Assembly: GCA_900540475.1 (NCBI GenBank)
Contig: UQGG01000002.1
Span: forward strand, 1-64,000
Length of the DNA: 64,000 nucleotides
Source of the DNA: an uncultured Robinsoniella sp.
GTDB taxonomy: Bacteria; Bacillota; Clostridia; Lachnospirales; Lachnospiraceae
Reading direction: 5' to 3'
Below the pieces are notes generated by a model. It ran no database searches, had not been told where the DNA came from, and saw only the letters and a program-made list of their open reading frames with translations. Position numbers and translations under genes: made by a program. Shown here piece after piece: positions 8,747-16,862 of the stretch; the stretch's first letter is position 1; every line of letters starts with the position of its first letter.

Positions 8747-9820
8747 TTACTGGTCCTGCAGATTGGCAAGCTTCGCCGCCTGGTCTGCTGCTATCAGACT
8801 GTCTATTACCTCAGAGATATCTCCATTCATTACTCCATCCAGTCTGTGTAATGTCAATTTGATACGGTGGTCTGTAACACGCCCCTGGGGGAAGTTATAG
8901 GTTCTGATCTTCTCAGAACGGTCACCGGTACCAACCTGGCTTCTTCTGGCTTCTGCTTCTGCATCATGCTGTTTCTCCAATTCCATCTCATAGAGTCTGG
9001 AACGAAGTACTTTTAATGCTTTGTCTTTATTCTTAAGCTGTGATTTCTCATCCTGGCATGAAATTACAATTCCGGTAGGGATATGGGTCAGACGCACTGC
9101 TGAGTCTGTTGTATTGACACACTGCCCGCCGTTACCGGATGCACGGAAAACATCAAACTTACAGTCATTCATATCCAGATGGAAATCGATTTCTTCCGCT
9201 TCCGGCATGATTGCTACTGTAATCGTAGATGTGTGGATACGTCCGCCGGATTCTGTTTCCGGAACACGCTGTACACGATGTACACCGCTTTCGTATTTTA
9301 ATTTGGAATAAGCGCCCTGTCCGTTGATCATAAAGGTTACTTCTTTAAAACCGCCGATTCCATTTTCATTAAAGCTCATCATATCTGTTTTCCAACGCTG
9401 GGATTCCGCAAATTTTACATACATACGATAGATCTCAGCCGCGAACAGAGCTGCTTCATCACCGCCTGCACCCGCACGTATTTCCACGATAACGTTCTTG
9501 TCATCATTGGGGTCTTTCGGCAATAATAAAATCTTTAATTTATGCTCTAATTCTTCTATACGCGCTTTGGCGTCATTTAATTCCTCTTTTAACATTTCCC
9601 GCATTTCCTCGTCAGACTCTTCGTCTAACATGGTGAGGCTGTCTTCTACGGTCTGCTTACTGTCTTTATATTCTTTATAAGCATCTACAATCGGCTGTAA
9701 ATCACTCTGCTCTTTCATTAATTTCTGAAAACGAGTCTGGTCATTTACCACAGAAGGCTCATTTAATTCGCCCATTATCTCTTCAAAGCGGATTAACAAA
9801 TCCTCCAATTTATCAAACAT
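8747..9820 (-). CDS. prfA: Peptide chain release factor 1
   Basis: RF1 ends translation at UAA and UAG. The 357-residue protein has the GGQ motif at 231-233, which triggers peptidyl-tRNA hydrolysis, and the codon-reading tripeptide PET in RVPETESGG near 186-194, as in many Firmicute RF1 proteins. The N-terminal third is the expected acidic coiled-coil domain. An AGGAGG site precedes the ATG. prmC, which methylates the GGQ glutamine, lies 11 bp upstream in the same transcript, the common arrangement. Confidence 0.97.
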   Translation of the reverse strand: MFDKLEDLLIRFEEIMGELNEPSVVNDQTRFQKLMKEQSDLQPIVDAYKEYKDSKQTVEDSLTMLDEESDEEMREMLKEELNDAKARIEELEHKLKILLLPKDPNDDKNVIVEIRAGAGGDEAALFAAEIYRMYVKFAESQRWKTDMMSFNENGIGGFKEVTFMINGQGAYSKLKYESGVHRVQRVPETESGGRIHTSTITVAIMPEAEEIDFHLDMNDCKFDVFRASGNGGQCVNTTDSAVRLTHIPTGIVISCQDEKSQLKNKDKALKVLRSRLYEMELEKQHDAEAEARRSQVGTGDRSEKIRTYNFPQGRVTDHRIKLTLHRLDGVMNGDISEVIDSLIAADQAAKLANLQDQ

Positions 9821-9831
9821 GTTGTTTCCTC

Positions 9832-10662
9832 CTAATTCATTCTTCCTAAAACTACCCGGTCCAGTCCGGAAAGGTCTTTTACGACTCTCACATCCTTATA
9901 ACCTGCGCTGTGCATCATGGATGTCACCATCGAAGCCTGGTCATAACCGATTTCAAAGAGCAGCCATCCTCCGGGATTTAAAAAGGATCTGCTTTTCGTT
10001 ACAATCTTCCGGTAGAAATACAGGCCATCTTCCTTTCCGTCCAGTGCTGTTATCGGCTCAAACAGCCTTACTTCTGCCATCAGTTTCGTGATTTCAGAAG
10101 TTGCGATATAAGGCGGATTGGAAACGATCACATCGAATTTGCCTTCCACCTGATCAAACAGATCACTTTCCCGAAAATCAATACAAACACCATGGCGTCT
10201 GGCATTTTCCCCGGCTACTTCCAAAGCCTCCCTGGAAATATCAACTGCCATGCCTCTGTTCGCACCGGACAGCTTCATCAGACTGATAATAATACAGCCG
10301 GAGCCGGTACAGACATCCAGTACCTTCATCCCCGGCCTCAAAACTTTTAATGCTTCCTCTGCCAGAATCTCCGTATCCTGTCTGGGAATCAGTACTTTGC
10401 TATTTACCAAAAAAGACAATCCCATGAATTCCTGTTCTCCGGTAAGGTGCTGCAGCGGCACACGTTTTCCCCGGGCTGCCAGCATTGTCTGGTAACGGGC
10501 ATACTGTGCCGGCTGAATTTCCTCATTACGGTTCAGCAGGAAATAGGTCTTGTCAATATTACAGACGTTCTCCAATATATACCAGGCGTCCAGACCAGGA
10601 TTGTCAACGCCTCGCTCTCTCAGATAGTCTTCCCCTTTTTTTACAACTTCCTGCAGTGTCAT
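9832..10662 (-). CDS. prmC: Release factor glutamine methyltransferase
   Basis: PrmC methylates the glutamine of the GGQ motif in release factors. The 276-residue protein has an N-terminal helical domain (about 1-75), the SAM motif VLDVCTGSGCI and the catalytic NPPY motif in VSNPPYIA. Its ATG overlaps the stop of the DUF1385 gene by 4 bp (ATGA), and it is followed by its substrate gene prfA. Confidence 0.95.
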   Translation of the reverse strand: MTLQEVVKKGEDYLRERGVDNPGLDAWYILENVCNIDKTYFLLNRNEEIQPAQYARYQTMLAARGKRVPLQHLTGEQEFMGLSFLVNSKVLIPRQDTEILAEEALKVLRPGMKVLDVCTGSGCIIISLMKLSGANRGMAVDISREALEVAGENARRHGVCIDFRESDLFDQVEGKFDVIVSNPPYIATSEITKLMAEVRLFEPITALDGKEDGLYFYRKIVTKSRSFLNPGGWLLFEIGYDQASMVTSMMHSAGYKDVRVVKDLSGLDRVVLGRMN

Positions 10663-11660
10663 GATATCGCTTCCTTTGTATAAGTTCCTGTCACGGTATG
10701 ATCAGGTTCATTTTTTTCTTCTTCAAAGGACATTCCAAAATTCTGAGAAAGATATTCCTTCCAGTCAAATACTGCCTCCACTGATGCGATGGCAACTTCC
10801 GCCATCTTTGCATCCGGCTCTCTGGTAGTGAGATTCTGCAGCAGCATACCGGGTTTACTGAGCATGGTTACGAAAGCATTCTCACTTCTTCCTGCAAGTC
10901 TGATAAACTCATAGGATACACCGGCGATTACCGGAACCAGCAAAATCCGGACTACTACACGCAAAATGGGAGAATCTACTCTTATAAATATGAAGAAGAT
11001 CACACTTATGACCATAACAATCAACAAAAAACTGGTACCGCAGCGTTTGTGCTGCTTGGAACTTTTTAAAACATTCTCTACGTTTAATTCCAGACCGTGT
11101 TCAATACAGTTGATGCATTTATGCTCTGCACCGTGGTACATGAATACGCGCTGGATATCTTTCATTCTGGAGATCAGAAGAATATATCCCAGAAACAGTA
11201 ATATTCGTACAACACCCTCAGCAATTGCAATCAGCGTCATAGAATCTGTAAACTTATGAAAAACAAGGGAAATAAAATATGGAAGAACCATAAACAGCCC
11301 AACTGCCAGTATAATCGACAGGGTAACCGTAATCCCCATAAGGAGGGAATCTCCCTTTCCTTTTGTCGCCTTCTCAAGAGCCTTATCAAACTTCGTAGGC
11401 TCCGCTTCTTCATCTTCTTCAAAAAAGCTGGCCGAATATGTTAATGTCTTCATACCAAGCACCATAGAGTCCACAAAATTGAAAACTCCGCGAATGATCG
11501 GCAGGGACAATATTTTCTTGTTCTTGATAATACTCTTATAGTCTTCCACCTTAACTACAATTTCGTCATTTGGCTTTCTGACAGCAACTGCATACCGGTC
11601 GGCGTTTTTCATCATAACGCCTTCCATAACCGCCTGTCCGCCAATATTTGATGATTTCAT
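10659..11660 (-). CDS. DUF1385 family membrane protein
   Basis: The 333-residue protein begins with the family pattern IGGQAVMEGVMMK and has about four membrane segments between residues 90 and 270, including the conserved YHGAEHKCINC and HKRCGTSFLL. The His and Cys residues in these motifs could bind metal. Its position directly upstream of prmC and prfA is conserved in Clostridia, but the function is unknown. A GGAGG site precedes the ATG. Confidence 0.9.
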   Translation of the reverse strand: MKSSNIGGQAVMEGVMMKNADRYAVAVRKPNDEIVVKVEDYKSIIKNKKILSLPIIRGVFNFVDSMVLGMKTLTYSASFFEEDEEAEPTKFDKALEKATKGKGDSLLMGITVTLSIILAVGLFMVLPYFISLVFHKFTDSMTLIAIAEGVVRILLFLGYILLISRMKDIQRVFMYHGAEHKCINCIEHGLELNVENVLKSSKQHKRCGTSFLLIVMVISVIFFIFIRVDSPILRVVVRILLVPVIAGVSYEFIRLAGRSENAFVTMLSKPGMLLQNLTTREPDAKMAEVAIASVEAVFDWKEYLSQNFGMSFEEEKNEPDHTVTGTYTKEAIS

Positions 11661-11750
11661 ATTTATACCTCCTGCATACCGCAGAAAAGTCTTCGGTACT
11701 GCATCATTGTAAATGCAATGTTACTCTATTTCTTCACAATTTCCGACATT

Positions 11751-11783
11751 TAAAAATAGGTTGAGATTTCACAACCTCAACCT
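11751..11783 (-). terminator. Intrinsic terminator after rpmE
   Basis: Arms AGGTTGAG (11758-11765) and CTCAACCT (11776-11783) form an 8-bp stem followed on the minus strand by ATTTTTAAA. It lies just after the rpmE stop and before the DUF1385 gene, so the downstream run may need read-through or its own promoter. Confidence 0.75.
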
Positions 11784-11798
11784 TATCTTTATTCATAC

Positions 11799-12008
11799 CT
11801 ATTTGTCTGCATCAATACCATATTTCTTATTGAACTTATCAATACGTCCACGAGCTGCTGCTGATTTCTGCTGTCCTGTGTAGAATGAATGACATTTAGA
11901 GCAGATTTCCACGTGGATATCTTTCTTTGTAGAACCTGTTACGAATGTGTTTCCACAGTTACATGTTACTGTTGCCTGATGGTAATCTGGATGTATTCCG
12001 TTTTTCAT
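11799..12008 (-). CDS. rpmE: 50S ribosomal protein L31
   Basis: The 69-residue protein is L31 of the zinc-binding type: C-x-C in TCNCGNTF and C-x2-C in ICSKCHSF are present. The C-terminal FNKKYG is typical. It is preceded by an unusually long leader and its own promoter, and followed by an intrinsic terminator, so it can be made separately from rho upstream and prmC-prfA downstream. The AGAGGTG ribosome binding site is about 10 bases before the ATG. Confidence 0.96.
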   Translation of the reverse strand: MKNGIHPDYHQATVTCNCGNTFVTGSTKKDIHVEICSKCHSFYTGQQKSAAARGRIDKFNKKYGIDADK

Positions 12009-12184
12009 GATGGTTTCACCTCTTCTTCTTATTTTGTGAACTGCTTACCTGTACACATTTACCTCCCTACGCCGCCTATCGGTCGTGGTCTGCACAGATC
12101 AATTCCCGGTCAATGCTGCTCCTGATGTTTCCACAACAAGGTAACCCGGGCTAGCCCTGTAAGTCCCTACAGTTTTAAAACAAC
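12009..12184 (-). promoter_or_regulatory. Long structured 5' leader of rpmE (possible L31 autoregulatory leader)
   Basis: From the inferred transcription start near 12184 to the ATG there are about 175 bases, long for a 69-codon gene. It contains a hairpin CTGTAGGGACTTACAG next to a perfect palindrome GGGCTAGCCC, then a GC-rich part. Leaders bound by L31 are described in other bacteria; that this is one is my inference. Confidence 0.45.
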
Positions 12185-12190
12185 GGTTGA

Positions 12191-12219
12191 ATTATATCAC
12201 ACCACTTGTCAAAATGCAA
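12191..12219 (-). promoter_or_regulatory. rpmE promoter (extended -10)
   Basis: On the minus strand TTGCAT (12214-12219), a 17-base spacer and a consensus TATAAT (12191-12196) with an upstream TG (extended -10) are seen, just after the rho stop. Confidence 0.65.
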
Positions 12220-12246
12220 GATATTTTAGCTAATTTATGCTTGTAA

Positions 12247-13947
12247 CTAAATGAATTTTTGCTTTTTCACCATCTGCACAAATTCCTGATTATTTCGTGT
12301 ACGAACGAACATATTCAGTATATTTTCTACCGCATCATCGGATTTCATACTATTTAATGCTTTACGCATGATATAAACTGCTTCCTGCTCTTCCGGATCC
12401 AGCAGAAGATCTTCTCTTCTGGTTCCCGATTTTGGAATGTCAATAGCAGGGAATACCCGTCGTTCTGAAAGCTTACGATCCAGAACAAGTTCCATATTGC
12501 CGGTTCCTTTGAACTCTTCATATACGACATCGTCCATCTTACTTCCGGTATCCACAAGCGCCGTTGCCAATATGGTAAGGCTGCCGCCCTCTCTCATATT
12601 TCGTGCAGCTCCAAAGAAACGCTTCGGCATGTGTAGCGCAGCAGGGTCAAGACCACCGGATAATGTTCTGCCGCTGGGGGGAACCGTAAGGTTATAAGCC
12701 CTTGCAAGCCTTGTAATGCTGTCCAGCAGAATCGTAACTTCTTTGCGGTGCTCTACCAGCCTTTTCGCACGTTCCATTACCATTTCGGAAACCCTTTTAT
12801 GGTGTTCAGGCAGTTCGTCAAAGGTAGAATAAATAACCTCCACATTGCTTCCGCAGATTGCTTCTTTGATATCCGTTACTTCCTCAGGACGTTCATCGAT
12901 CAGAAGAATGATCAGATGCATGTCCGGATTATTCTGTAATATGGATTTTGCAACATCTTTTAATAATGTTGTCTTACCTGCTTTGGGCGGGGATACAATC
13001 ATTCCCCTCTGCCCCTTGCCGATGGGGGAAATCAGATCTACGATTCGCATAGCGGTACCTTTGGTAGTGCGTTCCATGCGCATTCTTTTATTTGGGAAAA
13101 TAGGGGTCATATCTTCAAAATTTAATCTTTTAGTTGCTTCTGAGGGATGGAAACCATTGATACTCTTCAGATATAACAGAGCGCTGAATTTTTCCTGCTG
13201 GGTCTTTACTCTTGTATTTCCGGTGATGATATCACCTGTTTTCAGATTAAATCTGCGGATCTGGGAAGGTGACACATAGACATCATTTTCCCCTGGAAGG
13301 TAGTTGGCACAGCGGATAAATCCATATCCATCCGGCAGCACCTCCAGAATTCCATTCGCCGTAACGCCGCTGTCAAGCTGTGACATGTCCGTACTCTTGC
13401 CTTCTGATCCCGGATTGCTATCCGCTCTCTGTACGCTGTCTGTGCGCTGCATATTTTCGGATCTCTGGATATTGTCCGTTCTCTGCATGTTTTCGCTTCT
13501 CTGGGTATTGTCTGTTCTCTGCATGTTTTCCGTTCTTTGGATATTGTCTGTGCGCTGCATGTTTTCCGTTCTCTGCACATTTTCAACTTTTTGAGTATTG
13601 TCTGTACGCTGCATACTTTCGGATCTCTGTGTACTGTCCGTTCTCTGCACGTTTTCGCTTCTCTGGGTATAATCCGTTCTTTGTGTATGCTCTGTTCTCT
13701 GTGTATTGTCCGCTTTCTGCACATTCTCTGCCTTTTGAGATGGCGCGGTTTTCTTTGGTTCTTCTATAGTGGCAGACGCACCTTCAGTATTCTGTTCTGC
13801 ATCATTCACTGCACCATTTTTTTCATCTTCTGCAAGCATTAGTTCGATTACCTGGCCTTTTTTCAGGGCTGAAATATTCCTAAGTCCCCGGGATTTAGCC
13901 AATTCCTTCAATACCGCTACTGATAATGATTCATATTTTTCTCTCAT
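12247..13947 (-). CDS. rho: Transcription termination factor Rho with repeat insertion
   Basis: Rho is a hexameric RNA-dependent ATPase that ends transcription. The 566 residues contain an N-terminal SAP-like helical domain (1-40), an unusual low-complexity insertion (about 45-190) with 18 hexapeptide repeats at 70-177, the OB-fold RNA-binding domain with GYGFIR (207-212), Walker A PPKAGKT (320-326), the catalytic DERPEEV (351-357), Walker B ILLDSITRLARAYN (406-419) and the Q-loop/R-loop region around 430-450. E. coli Rho has 419 residues, so the insertion explains the extra length. The catalytic core looks intact. The ATG has no clear ribosome binding site; the nearest GGAG is more than 30 bases upstream. 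Confidence 0.96.
   Translation of the reverse strand: MREKYESLSVAVLKELAKSRGLRNISALKKGQVIELMLAEDEKNGAVNDAEQNTEGASATIEEPKKTAPSQKAENVQKADNTQRTEHTQRTDYTQRSENVQRTDSTQRSESMQRTDNTQKVENVQRTENMQRTDNIQRTENMQRTDNTQRSENMQRTDNIQRSENMQRTDSVQRADSNPGSEGKSTDMSQLDSGVTANGILEVLPDGYGFIRCANYLPGENDVYVSPSQIRRFNLKTGDIITGNTRVKTQQEKFSALLYLKSINGFHPSEATKRLNFEDMTPIFPNKRMRMERTTKGTAMRIVDLISPIGKGQRGMIVSPPKAGKTTLLKDVAKSILQNNPDMHLIILLIDERPEEVTDIKEAICGSNVEVIYSTFDELPEHHKRVSEMVMERAKRLVEHRKEVTILLDSITRLARAYNLTVPPSGRTLSGGLDPAALHMPKRFFGAARNMREGGSLTILATALVDTGSKMDDVVYEEFKGTGNMELVLDRKLSERRVFPAIDIPKSGTRREDLLLDPEEQEAVYIMRKALNSMKSDDAVENILNMFVRTRNNQEFVQMVKKQKFI
13417..13740 (-). repeat. 18-bp period tandem repeat inside rho (18 hexapeptides)
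   Basis: Eighteen units of the pattern [TVMIS]-Q-[RK]-[TSA]-[DE]-[NS] run without gaps over residues 70-177 of Rho. Acidic residues mostly alternate E, D, E, D, giving a 12-residue (36-bp) superperiod. Such repeats can change length by slippage. Confidence 0.9.
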
Positions 13948-14115
13948 TTAAGTACTTATTTATAACCTTTGTTACAAATATCTCCTTTCCATATGCGATT
14001 TTTTTGATTCACAATTAAAATTCATAATCTGCGTTGATTTGGGGTTCGCGTCTGAAATGACTTTGATTCTTAATTAGACTCTCATATACTATAACACAAT
14101 TATTACCAAAAATCA

Positions 14116-14152
14116 AATTAGAGACGATGTTTTTTAAGCGTCGTCTCTAATT
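14116..14152 (-). terminator. Intrinsic terminator after the small membrane protein gene
   Basis: Perfect 12-bp arms AATTAGAGACGA (14116-14127) and TCGTCTCTAATT (14141-14152) lie just after the stop at 14162, followed on the minus strand by TTGATTTTTGG. Confidence 0.75.
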
Positions 14153-14161
14153 CCATATTTC

Positions 14162-14536
14162 TTACGATAACATACCGCCCAGCATGCCGCCTCCCATACA
14201 GAGCAGCAACGTGGTAAACAGCTGCGGAAGCTCAGATTGCAGGCTTCCATTTGTAATCAGGGAAATCGCTGTGAGCATCAAGAAATATGCACTGCCTATG
14301 AGAAGTCCCCACAGGAACTTCTGCTTTCCGGCTCCTTTTCCCGCAATCCATCCCCCAATGAAACTGGCAATTATGTATATCCCTATTATGCCAATGGATA
14401 CTTTACTCTGATTTAATTCCATTTTAAAAAGCAACAGAGCTAAAATCAGCAGTAAGATCCCGGTTGTTAGGTAAGATACTACCAGGGACTTGATCACCAG
14501 CATGACTCCGGATTTTTTCGTTGCAGTGTTATCCAT
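14162..14536 (-). CDS. Small four-helix membrane protein (TIGR04086-like)
   Basis: The 124-residue protein has four evenly spaced hydrophobic segments, at about residues 13-37, 46-65, 72-90 and 104-122, and a GGWIAGKGAGKQK loop between the second and third. This matches the TIGR04086 family of Firmicute integral membrane proteins of unknown function. AGGAGG precedes the ATG by about ten bases. It has its own terminator downstream and a degenerate dispersed repeat upstream, so it is probably transcribed alone. Confidence 0.75.
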   Translation of the reverse strand: MDNTATKKSGVMLVIKSLVVSYLTTGILLLILALLLFKMELNQSKVSIGIIGIYIIASFIGGWIAGKGAGKQKFLWGLLIGSAYFLMLTAISLITNGSLQSELPQLFTTLLLCMGGGMLGGMLS

Positions 14537-14551
14537 AGAACGCTTCCTCCT

Positions 14552-14660
14552 AGCGCGTGTTTAAAATTGTCTGTATCAAGCTGCCGTTCGTATTTCCCGG
14601 GGAACCTCCCCAATACAGGACATGCAGATTGATCCAATGAATTTTAAATCATGTTCTAGA
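14552..14660. repeat. Degenerate dispersed palindromic element (copy B)
   Basis: The left end AGCGCGTGTTTAAAATT and the right end AATTTTAAATCATGTTCT are diverged forms of the terminal arms of the element family. It fills most of the gap between two minus-strand genes. Confidence 0.5.
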
Positions 14661-14721
14661 GTAATATATGTGAAAAGAGAAGATTTTATGCAGGTTGGGA
14701 CGGGAATTAACAGAATAAAAG

Positions 14722-16647
14722 CTATTGCGTCTTTCTCTTTCCTCTGAACATCATAAATATAACGCCTCCTGAAATCACAAATCCCATTACCATTACTGCT
14801 ATCGGGGTGGCATCTCCGGTATTTGGGGATGCAGCCAGTGTATTTCCTGCCGGCTGTGGTTGCAGGTTCGCGGTACTGCTGCCGCCCGTTGTATTGCTGT
14901 TTCCATTGCTGCTGCCGGTTGAATTACCCGATGTATTGCCGGGTGTATGATTTGATGTACTGTTTGAATTGTTATTTGTCTGGGTGGAGGATGGGGTACT
15001 TCCCCCCGTATAATTGTTACTGTTGTTCACTCCCATACCTGCAAGCAGGGTACCGCCTGCCACATCAAAGGGACTAAACGAGCTTGTTTCAAAGCTCATG
15101 GTGTCTCCATTTATAACCGGATGCAATACTTCTGTCGTTCCATCTGCCTTATAATGATAGATTGTCAGACCATTTGAAAGATCCGTATCCGGTACCGGCA
15201 TGGTCACCGTCACTTTTTCTCCCTGCTCCAGTACATATGCAGTATTGTGATACATATCCCATAATTTCAGATCGTAGGGTACTATGATCTTGCTGTTATC
15301 GCCGCTATCTCTGGAGTCGTTAATTTCAGCGGTAAACTGCACATACCAGGGCAGATTACCGGATACGCTGACACTGTTGTGCGCATGGTTCCATACGCCT
15401 GCCGTATTCTGTGCCTGAATCAAAAGATTGTATGCCTCTTCCGTCACCTGGCTTCTTTCATTATCACTCAGTGCATCGTATATTTTGGTAACTTCTACTA
15501 CACTGCTGATATCCGCTCTGCTTTCTACCTGCAGGGAATAGACCATTTCGATGAAGGTATCAAGGTTATTTATTGGTTCTTCCGTGGGGAGCGTGGTATC
15601 TGAGTCTTGATTCGCATCCGCTTTCTCAGTCCCCGGCGTCTTTGCCCCTTTATTTTTATTCCCAGGGTTTTTATCTGTGAACTCTGCAGATTCTGTAGTT
15701 TCTATAGATTCTGTAGTTTCTGTAGATTCTGTAGTTTCTACAGATTCTGCCGGTTCTGTTTCCGGTTTTGTGGCAGCCTGGGGAGAATTCTTATTTCCAG
15801 CCGGTGCCTCTGTTATCACATCTTCCGGGGCTGTCTCCGTAATCTCAGCTTCCGTCTGGGACGCCGATGTTCCCGGAACCGGTGCTTCGGTTGCAGGCGT
15901 TGTGGTAATTGCCTGGGATTCGCTCTGTCCCGGCGTATCCTGCTGCCAGGACTCAGACTCCGTGGATGGATTCTGAACTGTAGTTTCTGTGATTTCTGTT
16001 GTTTCTGTTGTTGCCGTATCCGATGATGAGGAGCCTGTTGTTGTCTCTGTTGCCGCTGTTTCCGATGCCGTTGTTTCCGATGCCGCTGTCTCCTTTTCAT
16101 TTTTTTCCACACCCGCAATAAGCACACCGTCTTTCATCGTCGTTGCTTCTTTTGCAGTGTAAACCGCCGCTTCTGTACTGACCCGGCTTCCGGATGCCTG
16201 TAATGTAACATTGTCTTTCAGAGACAGATAACCGCTGTTGGATATGATATTTCCTTTTTGTCCATCTATTACAATATTGTTAAGCGTAAGGGCTCCGTCT
16301 TTTGCCACTGCAATTACCGGTCCCTCCAGACCTGGCGCTGCCTTTAAAACACTTCCCGACGGCATGGACCAGGTTGTTTCCCAGGACACATTTAAAGTCC
16401 CGGTCACCATAATCGTTCCGCCGCTTTCCCCCAGCAGTTCTTTTGCTTTTGTAAGGGTTGATACCGCACTTTCGCTGCTTTGCCCGGAATTCTCATTTGA
16501 GCCGCCCTCTCCGTTTAAATAAACGATCTGCATTTCTGCCGCTTCTGCCGTCTGCATGGGCAGTATATTCACCGCTGCTAATGCAAATGCCAGAACCATG
16601 CTCCATATACGCATTTTCGGTTTTTTCTTTTGTTGCCCTGATTTCAT
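14722..16647 (-). CDS. Cell-wall-anchored surface protein with SPNTG sorting signal
   Basis: The 641-residue protein has a signal peptide (1-37, cut near AEA/AE), an N-terminal part resembling surface beta-helix domains (about 40-175), a long Thr/Ser/Glu-rich stalk (about 183-355, with ETTES repeats), a helical segment (360-415), a beta-rich domain (about 420-535), a second Gly/Ser/Asn-rich linker (540-600), and a sorting signal: SPNTG at 607-611, a membrane segment and the basic tail RGKRKTQ. SPNTG is a variant of LPXTG, so sortase would join it to peptidoglycan. No sortase gene is in the window. The ligand or role is unknown; an adhesin is likely. The repeat-rich stalk is likely variable in length. 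Confidence 0.8.
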   Translation of the reverse strand: MKSGQQKKKPKMRIWSMVLAFALAAVNILPMQTAEAAEMQIVYLNGEGGSNENSGQSSESAVSTLTKAKELLGESGGTIMVTGTLNVSWETTWSMPSGSVLKAAPGLEGPVIAVAKDGALTLNNIVIDGQKGNIISNSGYLSLKDNVTLQASGSRVSTEAAVYTAKEATTMKDGVLIAGVEKNEKETAASETTASETAATETTTGSSSSDTATTETTEITETTVQNPSTESESWQQDTPGQSESQAITTTPATEAPVPGTSASQTEAEITETAPEDVITEAPAGNKNSPQAATKPETEPAESVETTESTETTESIETTESAEFTDKNPGNKNKGAKTPGTEKADANQDSDTTLPTEEPINNLDTFIEMVYSLQVESRADISSVVEVTKIYDALSDNERSQVTEEAYNLLIQAQNTAGVWNHAHNSVSVSGNLPWYVQFTAEINDSRDSGDNSKIIVPYDLKLWDMYHNTAYVLEQGEKVTVTMPVPDTDLSNGLTIYHYKADGTTEVLHPVINGDTMSFETSSFSPFDVAGGTLLAGMGVNNSNNYTGGSTPSSTQTNNNSNSTSNHTPGNTSGNSTGSSNGNSNTTGGSSTANLQPQPAGNTLAASPNTGDATPIAVMVMGFVISGGVIFMMFRGKRKTQ

Positions 16648-16807
16648 ACCTCATCCTCCTGATCTTTTGTATTTATCCACTACTGCGTTGCATAAGTATA
16701 AAATTCTGCCGCAGGTTTGAGTCCGCATTATTATAACACATTTGTTTCACATTTATCAAGTATTTATTACAAAATTATTAACAATATTTTTCAATTTCTT
16801 TGAATTC

Positions 16808-16836
16808 TTGCAATTAACCTGGAAATATTGTATATT
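16808..16836 (+). promoter_or_regulatory. Promoter of the CBS-domain membrane protein
   Basis: TTGCAA (16808-16813), a 17-base spacer and TATATT (16831-16836) lie about 30 bases before the start codon on the plus strand. Confidence 0.65.
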
Positions 16837-16862
16837 CACTATAACTATATTGATTTAAGGAG

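Noticed and set aside
12207..12212. TTGACA as the -35 of the rpmE promoter
   Set aside because: It is only 10 bases from the TATAAT, so it cannot serve that -10; TTGCAT at 12214-12219 gives the proper 17-base spacing.
13417..13740. CRISPR-like array in the rho region
   Set aside because: The units are 18 bp, directly adjacent without spacers, in frame with Rho. No cas genes are present.
13304..13842. Open plus-strand frames with repeated Cys/Phe/Ser patterns opposite the rho repeats
   Set aside because: They are the antisense of the 18-bp repeat array of rho, which keeps other frames open by periodicity. They have no ribosome binding sites and no coding signal of their own.
15607..16026. 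Cys/Arg/Phe-rich open plus-strand frame opposite the surface protein stalk
   Set aside because: It mirrors the Thr/Glu/Ser repeat stalk on the other strand; such low-complexity antisense frames are expected and have no start site signals.
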